A stretch of DNA of 26,877 bases from an uncultured Oscillospiraceae bacterium. GTDB lineage: Bacteria; Bacillota; Clostridia; Oscillospirales; Oscillospiraceae. The DNA lies in the NCBI GenBank assembly GCA_934573935.1, contig CAKTMO010000023.1, positions 1-26,877 of the forward strand, written 5' to 3'. Below the pieces are notes generated by a model. It did no database searches and was not told where the DNA came from. It saw only the letters and a list, made by a program, of their open reading frames with translations. This document shows, piece by piece, positions 22,316 to 26,877 of this stretch. Numbering within the stretch: position 1 is the first letter of the stretch; each line of letters opens with the position of its first letter. The translations under genes and the position numbers were made by a program.

Positions 22316-22344
22316 ATTATAGCACAAGGGAATGCAGGGGTCTA
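22316..22344 (-). promoter_or_regulatory. Promoter of the DUF4367 gene
   Basis: On the minus strand TAGACC (22339-22344), a 17-bp spacer and a perfect TATAAT (22316-22321), about 70 bases before the gene. It reads as a housekeeping rather than an ECF promoter. Confidence 0.65.
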
Positions 22345-22655
22345 TGGATATATCAGTGCATGGCGATAGGTTTCTCAGCAGTTTTTTCGTCAGATATGGC
22401 CGTTCCGCCGAGTTTTTTGTATCACCAGGTAAAGCCTGCGGCATAGGTGCTATGATAGGAAACACCTTTTGAGAAAAGTTGCAACAGAGGGATCATGCAA
22501 GAACGACGGCCGCAGGGAGAGAAAGGAGCGGGAAAAAGGGGAAGACAGTCGTTATTCTGCTGCATTTTAATGAAAAAAAGGACAGTTTTACTAAAACAGC
22601 AGGCAGAATGATCCGCGAAATATGGCAATTTTGCGGCTTTACGGGTTTTTGCGAT
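22345..22655. other. Gene-free divergent spacer, AT-richer than its surroundings
   Basis: Between the two promoters nothing convincing is encoded; a frame of 86 codons (22479-22739) has no good ribosome binding site and no recognisable domain. An inverted repeat with a small bulge (ATTCTGCTG near 22553 with CAGCAGGCAGAAT near 22600) is present. The lower GC content suggests imported or weakly constrained DNA. Confidence 0.5.
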
Positions 22656-22664
22656 TGTTATAAT
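22656..22664 (+). promoter_or_regulatory. Extended -10 promoter of the sigma factor gene
   Basis: A TGT followed directly by TATAAT (22659-22664) forms an extended -10; no good -35 is present (best is GCTTTA at 17 bp). The start codon is about 95 bases further on. Confidence 0.6.
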
Positions 22665-22759
22665 ATGGTAGAAAAGGTATCCGGCTGGCGGATCATTTTG
22701 AAGCGGCAAATGGCGATGCCGCACGGCCAGGAATTTTGAAAAGAGAGGATCTATACAGT

Positions 22760-23329
22760 ATGCTCCCTTTATGCATTTTAGCTATAGAAGACGAGAGTGA
22801 CAGAGAATTCATGGCCAGGATATTTGTCCAGTACCAATGGCTCATGTACCGCACGATCGAGGATATCGTAAAAGACCATTGGGTGGCCGAGGATGTTGTC
22901 CAGGCGACGGTGGAAAAGCTGATCGACAAAATGGCGAAGCTCAAAGCGCTGGAGGAAAAGCGCCTGGCCAACTATATCATTACCGCATGCAGGCATAATG
23001 CGTACAATGAATTGCGATATCAATCACGTCACCCGATATTCAGCATAGACGAGGACTGGGATACGGATGCGGGTGAGCATACGGTCCACAGCGTGGAGGC
23101 GGACCTTATCCGCGGCGAGGATCTGCGGCGGATGGCGGAGATCTGGGACATGCTGGATCCCCGCAACAAATTCGTCCTGGAAGCGCGATACATACTGGAG
23201 AAGACGGACGCCGAGATCGCGGAGGAGCTGTGTATCCGCCCCAACAGTGTGCGCATGGTGCTGACGCGGGCGCGGAAACAAGCCTATGAGCTGATGCAGG
23301 CAAGCCCTGCTCCGGCCCAGAAGGGATGA
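22760..23329 (+). CDS. ECF-like RNA polymerase sigma factor
   Basis: About 189 residues with region 2 (FVQYQWLMYRTIEDIVKDHW, VAEDVVQATVEKLIDKM, and the -10-binding part around RLANYIITACRHNAYNELR) and region 4 (LDPRNKFVLEARYILEKTDA, then EIAEELCIRPNSVRMVLTRA). A two-region build fits group IV sigma factors. The ATG at 22760 has AGAGAGG about ten bases upstream; a TTG at 22736 would add eight residues. It is divergent from a DUF4367 membrane protein that may hold it inactive. It is followed by tRNA-Ala on the other strand, and no terminator of its own is clear. Confidence 0.88.
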   Translation: MLPLCILAIEDESDREFMARIFVQYQWLMYRTIEDIVKDHWVAEDVVQATVEKLIDKMAKLKALEEKRLANYIITACRHNAYNELRYQSRHPIFSIDEDWDTDAGEHTVHSVEADLIRGEDLRRMAEIWDMLDPRNKFVLEARYILEKTDAEIAEELCIRPNSVRMVLTRARKQAYELMQASPAPAQKG

Positions 23330-23377
23330 CGCCGCTGGCAGGGAGCCGAACAAAGCGGTATTCCTCCGCAGACAACA

Positions 23378-23416
23378 GAAAAACACAAAGGCCACCCGTT
23401 GGGTGGCCTTTGTGTT
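23378..23416 (-). terminator. Terminator after tRNA-Ala
   Basis: A perfect stem of about 15-16 bp (23382-23397 and 23401-23416) is followed on the minus strand by a T-run (GTGTTTTTC). On the plus strand no T-run follows, so it serves the tRNA. Confidence 0.9.
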
Positions 23417-23417
23417 G

Positions 23418-23493
23418 TGGTGGACCTGAAGGGATTCGAACCCTCGACCTCTCGGATGCGAACCGAACGCTCTCCCAGCTGAGCTACAAGCCC
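23418..23493 (-). tRNA. tRNA-Ala (anticodon CGC)
   Basis: The minus-strand acceptor GGGCTTG pairs with CAGGTCC and includes the G3-U70 pair that identifies alanine tRNAs. The anticodon loop is TTCGCAT (anticodon CGC, reading GCG), the T-arm has GGTTCGAATCC, and CCA is encoded. Confidence 0.96.
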
Positions 23494-23503
23494 GTACTCT
23501 CTT

Positions 23504-23531
23504 ATTATACACAGTTTTTGCAGAAATGCAA
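23504..23531 (-). promoter_or_regulatory. Promoter of tRNA-Ala
   Basis: On the minus strand TTGCAT (23526-23531), a 16-bp spacer and a perfect TATAAT (23504-23509), about ten bases before the tRNA 5' end. Confidence 0.8.
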
Positions 23532-23579
23532 GAGGAAATATATTAAGTATCACTTATGCCGAATATTAAAAACGGGTAT

Positions 23580-23608
23580 TTTACTTATGCGTAAAAGCTT
23601 GCTATAAT
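23580..23608 (+). promoter_or_regulatory. Promoter of the CofE-like gene, with palindrome
   Basis: TTTACT (23580-23585), a 17-bp spacer and TATAAT (23603-23608). A palindrome TTTTAC-N6-GTAAAA (23579-23596) overlaps the -35, and ACTTATGC occurs at 23552 and again 31 bp on at 23583. These may be a repressor site. Confidence 0.75.
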
Positions 23609-23651
23609 AAATTGCAAAACGAAATTGAACGACCACGAAAGGATGAACGAT

Positions 23652-24851
23652 ATGATGAGAACGCTGGGAACTGTTGTGCGGGGCGTGCGCGCGCCGATTT
23701 TCCGTCAGGGCGACGACGCCGTGGCGATCACTGTGGAGACCGTGCTGAACGCGCTGCGCGAAAACGGCATCGAACCTCACGATAAAGACGTGGTGGCCAT
23801 CACCGAATCTGTGGTGGCCCGCTGCCAGGGCAACTACGCCACCGTGGCGCAGATCAGCGCCGACGTCCGCGCCAAGACCGGCGGCGAGACCGTGGCGGTG
23901 GTGTTCCCCATTCTCAGCCGCAACCGCTTCTCTCTGCTGCTGCAGGGCATTGCCGGCGGCTGCAAAAAGGTGGTGCTGATGCTCAGCTATCCCTCCGATG
24001 AGGTGGGCAACCATTTGGTATCCATGGACCAGCTGGACGAGGCGGGCATCGACCCCTGGCACGATGTGCTGTCCCTGAAGCAGTTCCGTGACGCTTTCGG
24101 CTCGGTGATCCATCCCTTCACCGGCGTGGATTACGTGGATTACTACAAGTCCATCATCGAATCCGCCGGTGCCCAGGCGGAGATCGTCTTTGCCAACCGC
24201 GTGCAGGCGGTGCTGGATTACACCGACACCGTTATCTGCTGCGACATCCACACCCGCAAGCGCAGCAAGCGGCTGCTGAAGGCTGCCGGCGCCAAGACGG
24301 TGCTGGGCCTGGATGATCTGCTGACCGCCTCTGTGGACGGCAGCGGCTACAACCCTCAGTACGGCCTGCTGGGCAGCAACAAGGCAGACGACGAGCGGGT
24401 CAAGCTGTTCCCCCGCGACGCCATGGCCGTGGCCGAGGGCATCGGCAAGGCTATGTGCGAGGCCACCGGCAAGCAGATCGAGGCTATGGTCTACGGCGAC
24501 GGCGCTTTTAAGGATCCCGCCGGCAAGATCTGGGAGCTGGCTGACCCTGTGGTGTCCCCCGGCTATACCGCCGGTCTCATCGGCACGCCCAACGAGCTGA
24601 AGCTGAAGTATCTGGCCGACCATGATTTCGGCGACCTGACCGGCGAGGCGCTGCAAAAGGCCGTGGCCGAGAAGATCCGCCAGAAAGACGCCTCCGTCAG
24701 CCTGGTGGGCAACATGGTGTCCGAGGGCACCACCCCCCGCAACCTGACGGACCTGATCGGCTCGCTGTGCGACCTGACCTCCGGCAGCGGCGACAAGGGC
24801 ACCCCCATCATCTACATCCAGGGGTATTTCGACAACTACACCAACGAGTAA
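23652..24851 (+). CDS. Coenzyme F420-0:L-glutamate ligase-like (CofE family) protein
   Basis: The protein has 399 residues. The N-terminal part (RTLGTVVRGVRAPIFRQGDD, then DVVAITESVVARCQGNYATV) matches the CofE/F420-0:glutamyl ligase family, which adds glutamate to F420 through an amide bond using GTP. The protein is longer than archaeal CofE (about 250 residues). Most Clostridia are not known to make F420 and no other F420 gene is in the window, so it may ligate an amino acid to a different cofactor or cell-wall molecule. The ATG at 23652 follows AAAGGATG by about eight bases; the upstream ATG at 23643 overlaps that site. It has its own promoter and terminator. Confidence 0.82.
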   Translation: MMRTLGTVVRGVRAPIFRQGDDAVAITVETVLNALRENGIEPHDKDVVAITESVVARCQGNYATVAQISADVRAKTGGETVAVVFPILSRNRFSLLLQGIAGGCKKVVLMLSYPSDEVGNHLVSMDQLDEAGIDPWHDVLSLKQFRDAFGSVIHPFTGVDYVDYYKSIIESAGAQAEIVFANRVQAVLDYTDTVICCDIHTRKRSKRLLKAAGAKTVLGLDDLLTASVDGSGYNPQYGLLGSNKADDERVKLFPRDAMAVAEGIGKAMCEATGKQIEAMVYGDGAFKDPAGKIWELADPVVSPGYTAGLIGTPNELKLKYLADHDFGDLTGEALQKAVAEKIRQKDASVSLVGNMVSEGTTPRNLTDLIGSLCDLTSGSGDKGTPIIYIQGYFDNYTNE

Positions 24852-24857
24852 ACCGCA

Positions 24858-24886
24858 GCGGCCCGCCATCCGGCGGGCCGCTTTTT
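24858..24886 (+). terminator. Terminator after the CofE-like gene
   Basis: A perfect 10-bp GC stem (24858-24867 and 24872-24881) is followed by TTTTT. Confidence 0.93.
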
Positions 24887-24934
24887 AATAAACCGGCGGG
24901 AACATTTTTCCAGTGGCTTTCGTCAAAATAGTAC

Positions 24935-24962
24935 TTGCATTGCAGGGAAAATGCGCTATACT
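24935..24962 (+). promoter_or_regulatory. Promoter of the DUF4358 lipoprotein gene
   Basis: TTGCAT (24935-24940), a 16-bp spacer and TATACT (24957-24962), about 45 bases before the start codon. Confidence 0.75.
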
Positions 24963-25011
24963 TGTCGCGGACGTAAGGAAGACGCCTTTGCGAAAGAAAG
25001 GAAGGAACAAG

Positions 25012-25524
25012 ATGAAGAAATTGCTTTGTATATTGCTGGCAGCCGTGATGGTGCTGGCCCTGGCCGCCTGCGGCGGGAACGATGCTCCTGCCGCGAATGG
25101 TGACAACGATCCCCAGCAGGAGCCTCAGACCCAGTCCGTGGATCTGAAGCAGACGGCGGCGGACGCCGTTGCCGCGCTGGGCGACGAGTACCCCATGTTC
25201 CCTGTGGAGGACGCGGAGGAGCTGGAGGGCCTCTACCCCGGCCTGAGCGCGATTGAGACCAAACAGGTCGTGGCCTATCAGCCGCCGGTGTCCGGCTTCG
25301 GCTGTGAGCTGGCGATGGTGGAGGTGGCCAACGCCGCCGACGCCGAGACGGTTCGCGGGATTTTCCAGGCGCGCGTGGATGGCTTTGCCAACGACACCGC
25401 CTATCCCGAGAATGCCCCCGCCTGGAAGAATAACGCCGCCGTCACCGTCAACGGCAGCTACGTGGTGCTGGGCGTTCTGCCGGAGGACACCGACCTGCCG
25501 CCTGTATTTAAGGCGGAGTTCTGA
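25012..25524 (+). CDS. DUF4358 lipoprotein
   Basis: The 170-residue surface lipoprotein has signal peptide and lipobox LAAC with Cys20, then a short acidic/Gln-rich linker and a DUF4358 domain: EELEGLYPGLSAIETKQVVA, a central ELAMVEVANAADAETVRGIF, and the closing GSYVVLGVLPED. The family is common in Clostridia and its function is unknown. AAAGGAAGGAAC precedes the ATG at 25012; the open frame upstream is not coding. It is monocistronic between its own promoter and a terminator shared with divIC. Confidence 0.9.
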   Translation: MKKLLCILLAAVMVLALAACGGNDAPAANGDNDPQQEPQTQSVDLKQTAADAVAALGDEYPMFPVEDAEELEGLYPGLSAIETKQVVAYQPPVSGFGCELAMVEVANAADAETVRGIFQARVDGFANDTAYPENAPAWKNNAAVTVNGSYVVLGVLPEDTDLPPVFKAEF

Positions 25525-25531
25525 GAACGGA

Positions 25532-25576
25532 ATAAAAAACGCCCCGCGGTGCTGCTGCATCGCGGGGCGTTCCATT
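25532..25576. terminator. Bidirectional terminator between the DUF4358 gene and divIC
   Basis: A perfect 11-bp stem (25538-25548 and 25561-25571) is flanked by an A-run on the left, which is a strong T-run on the minus strand, and CCATTTTG on the right. It is stronger for the minus-strand yab-divIC operon. Confidence 0.85.
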
Positions 25577-25605
25577 TTGTTTCGATGGCTAAGGGGGTGT
25601 CCTGC

Positions 25606-25908
25606 TCAGTCGTTCACATCGTAAAAGATGCGCTCACCCTCCTCTGCCAGACCCAGCAGGTCGCGGGCCAGGGCTTTGATGAAGCTTTCGTCGTTTTTCT
25701 TAGCCAGATCGGAACGCAGGGCGTCGTTTTCCTGCTGCTGCTCCTGCAGCTGCTGGGAGAGGACGGCCTCCTCCGAGCGGGCGGTTTTCAGCTGGCCGTA
25801 GACCCGAACGATCTGCACGCCCAGCACGGTCACCAGCAGGGCGATCACCAGAAAAAGCACGGGGTTGGCGCGTTTTTTTGCTTTTTTGCGGTTTGCTTTA
25901 TCGGCCAT
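25606..25908 (-). CDS. divIC: Septum formation initiator DivIC/FtsB, internal start
   Basis: From the ATG at 25908 the 100-residue product is a complete DivIC: a basic cytoplasmic N-terminus, one membrane segment (PVLFLVIALLVTVLGVQIV, about 15-33), then a coiled coil (LKTARSEEAVLSQQLQEQQQ) and a conserved C-terminal end (ARDLLGLAEEGERIFYDVND). It acts at the division septum with FtsL and DivIB. AAAGGAGG stands seven bases before this ATG, and TACAAT (25976-25981) about 60 bases upstream could be a -10, so independent translation is likely. It shares its frame with yabQ, described in the preceding entry. Confidence 0.88.
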   Translation of the reverse strand: MADKANRKKAKKRANPVLFLVIALLVTVLGVQIVRVYGQLKTARSEEAVLSQQLQEQQQENDALRSDLAKKNDESFIKALARDLLGLAEEGERIFYDVND

Positions 25909-26400
25909 AGCCTTGCCTCCTTTCTGCGGTGCGGATGGCGCTTTTGCGCGGCGGGAGCGCCATGCTTCCACCTTCATTGTAGCGCACTTCCGGCAAAAAG
26001 AAAAGCCTTTTTTCGTCGCCAGCGCGGCTTTTTTTGCCTGCCGTGCCGCAAATCGAATGGGACGGCCCAGCAGGCGGCCTGTTTCCAGCAGAGCGGAAGC
26101 CCAGAAATCCCACACCGGACGCAGCAGCGCCGACAGCAGAAAGAACCACAGCACCGCCCCCAGCAGCACGCCGGTGACCATATAGAGCCGCAGCTCACCA
26201 TCCCCCACCACCAGGGCCAGCCACAGGGCGCCCGCCCCCAGCAGCGCCACGAACAGCCCATCCAGCAGGTGGGTCAGCCGCCGGTCGCGGCGGTCCAGCA
26301 GGCGGGCGGCGCGCAGCACATCGTATACCAGTCCGCCGGCGGCGCCCAGCGCCACCGACGCGCCCAGCTGCTGCAGTTGCGCCGACACATAGTTTTCCAT
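25606..26400 (-). CDS. yabQ: YabQ spore cortex protein reading in frame into DivIC
   Basis: The uninterrupted frame has 264 residues. Residues 1 to about 125 are YabQ: an N-terminal YDVLRAARLL motif and several membrane segments (LDGLFVALLGAGALWLALVV, LYMVTGVLLGAVLWFFLLSA). YabQ is needed for spore cortex assembly in Bacillus. Residues 165-264 are DivIC. There is no stop codon between them; about 40 basic residues join the two. The ATG at 26400 overlaps the yabP stop as TGATG. Either a real fusion is made, at least by some ribosomes, or a base was lost in one of two A-runs near the YabQ end (about 26001 and 26027), hiding its stop. The DivIC part also has its own start signals. Confidence 0.8.
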   Translation of the reverse strand: MENYVSAQLQQLGASVALGAAGGLVYDVLRAARLLDRRDRRLTHLLDGLFVALLGAGALWLALVVGDGELRLYMVTGVLLGAVLWFFLLSALLRPVWDFWASALLETGRLLGRPIRFAARQAKKAALATKKGFSFCRKCATMKVEAWRSRRAKAPSAPQKGGKAMADKANRKKAKKRANPVLFLVIALLVTVLGVQIVRVYGQLKTARSEEAVLSQQLQEQQQENDALRSDLAKKNDESFIKALARDLLGLAEEGERIFYDVND

Positions 26401-26696
26401 CAGGCAAACAGGCGGCTGAACAGACCGGCGCGCTGGGGCTGCTCCTCTTCATAGTTGACGCCGTCAATGTGGCCGTCCACGTGCAGTTCGCCGCCGTCCA
26501 GGCTTAGTTTGCCGATGTGCAGGGCCTCGCCGGTGACGATCAGCGTTCCGGCGCAGGTGGACATGACGATGCAGTTTTCATCAAACCGTTCCACATCCTC
26601 CACGCCGGAAACGGTCAGCTTTTCCCGTCCCTCCATCGTCAGTCGGTGATACATGGCGCCGCTGCTGCCGTTCATGTCGTATGCCAAATCAAACAC
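26400..26696 (-). CDS. yabP: Spore cortex/coat protein YabP
   Basis: The 98-residue protein matches the YabP family: MEGREKLTVSGVEDVERFDE, GTLIVTGEALHIGKLSLDGG and ELHVDGHIDGVNYEEE. YabP is a mother-cell protein needed for the spore cortex in Bacillus. The GTG at 26696 is the most likely start, with AGGAGAGG directly before it, though spacing is tight; later in-frame starts (TTG at 26687, ATG at 26675) lack good sites. A long imperfect palindrome covers both this ribosome binding site and the GTG. The stop overlaps the yabQ start, and rqcP lies 46 bp upstream, as in the Bacillus yabO-yabP-yabQ-divIC order. Confidence 0.88.
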   Translation of the reverse strand: MFDLAYDMNGSSGAMYHRLTMEGREKLTVSGVEDVERFDENCIVMSTCAGTLIVTGEALHIGKLSLDGGELHVDGHIDGVNYEEEQPQRAGLFSRLFA

Positions 26697-26735
26697 CCTC
26701 TCCTACAAAGCGTTAGTGCATTGTATGAGAGGGTG
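26694..26735 (-). promoter_or_regulatory. Hairpin covering the yabP ribosome binding site and start codon
   Basis: Arms 26694-26702 and 26727-26735 pair perfectly over 9 bp (CACCCTCTC/GAGAGGGTG). After one mismatch the stem continues with TACAA/TTGTA, a mismatch and GC/GC, leaving a 6-nt loop. On the minus strand the downstream arm contains the GGAGAGG site and the GTG start. No T-run follows, so a translational role is favoured over termination. Confidence 0.75.
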
Positions 26736-26742
26736 CGGAAAA

Positions 26743-26877
26743 TTATAACGTCTTGTCCGTGGTTTCCCGATACATGGCGGCGGCATCGGCCTTGCCCACA
26801 TTGTCGGCCACCGACAGCACCTCCACCGACAGGGCCTTCTGGCCGAAGCGGATGGTGATGACGTCGCCCACCTTCAC
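26743..26877 (-). CDS. rqcP: S4-domain RNA-binding protein RqcP (YabO), C-terminal fragment
   Basis: The last 44 codons are in the window. VKVGDVITIRFGQKALSVEV is the end of an S4 RNA-binding domain as in YabO/HslR. In Bacillus, RqcP works with RqcH in adding alanine tails to peptides on stalled ribosomes. Its place immediately before yabP, yabQ and divIC is the conserved order and supports the call. The start lies outside the window. Confidence 0.88.
   Translation of the reverse strand: MKVGDVITIRFGQKALSVEVLSVADNVGKADAAAMYRETTDKTL

Noticed and set aside
22479..22739. Possible 86-residue gene in the sigma factor leader
   Set aside because: It has no convincing ribosome binding site, no recognisable domain, and it contains the sigma gene promoter.

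Overview
The window looks like chromosomal DNA of a GC-rich, spore-forming Clostridia member, most like the Oscillospiraceae. The evidence is the Firmicutes-type spore cluster rqcP-yabP-yabQ-divIC, a Noc-type ParB, DUF4358 and DUF4367 proteins, AGGAGG ribosome binding sites, lipoproteins with Gram-positive signals, and intergenic palindromic repeats of a kind I associate with that family. This assignment is inference; there is no rRNA here to test it.

Layout. 1-3493 (minus): a glycine cleavage operon driven by a sigma-A promoter and a tandem glycine riboswitch ending in a terminator. Its first gene is one 882-residue protein joining GcvT to serine hydroxymethyltransferase; gcvH and the start of gcvPA follow. 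3576-5976 (minus): a PfkB sugar kinase overlapping a D-lyxose/mannose isomerase-like gene, plus an MgtC-family membrane protein. 6146-12087 (plus): an Fbp/Afu-type ABC importer (lipoprotein, fused double permease, ATPase), followed by an unusual ROK-like protein of unknown function. 12128-13666: an SDR oxidoreductase, two divergent small ribbon-helix-helix-like proteins and palindromic repeats. 13671-15216 (minus): a YitT-family membrane protein and a small sigma region-4-like pair. 15339-15546: tRNA-Thr and tRNA-Tyr. 15776-16923: a LexA/CI-like self-cleaving repressor with an array of palindromic operators about 31 bp apart, then a ferredoxin. 17102-19843: rpsO and pnp, the latter with a long leader hairpin. 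19892-20713 (minus): noc. 20998-23329: a secreted protein, a DUF4367 membrane protein and a divergent ECF-like sigma factor. 23418-25524: tRNA-Ala, a CofE-like ligase homologue and a DUF4358 lipoprotein. 25606-26877 (minus): DivIC, YabQ, YabP and RqcP, with yabQ and divIC forming one uninterrupted reading frame.

How the parts work together. The riboswitch should open the operon when glycine is plentiful. GcvT/H/P would convert glycine to methylene-THF, and the fused SHMT half would combine that with a second glycine to give serine. The kinase and isomerase would form a short route from mannose or lyxose to a phosphorylated ketose. The S24 repressor probably controls its own promoter through the operator array. 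The yab cluster links spore cortex assembly to division through DivIC.

The observations I rate highest are the GcvT-SHMT fusion under glycine control, the phased operator array, the yabQ-divIC read-through frame with an internal ribosome binding site, and a hairpin that covers the yabP start. No CRISPR array, complete insertion sequence or prophage was seen.
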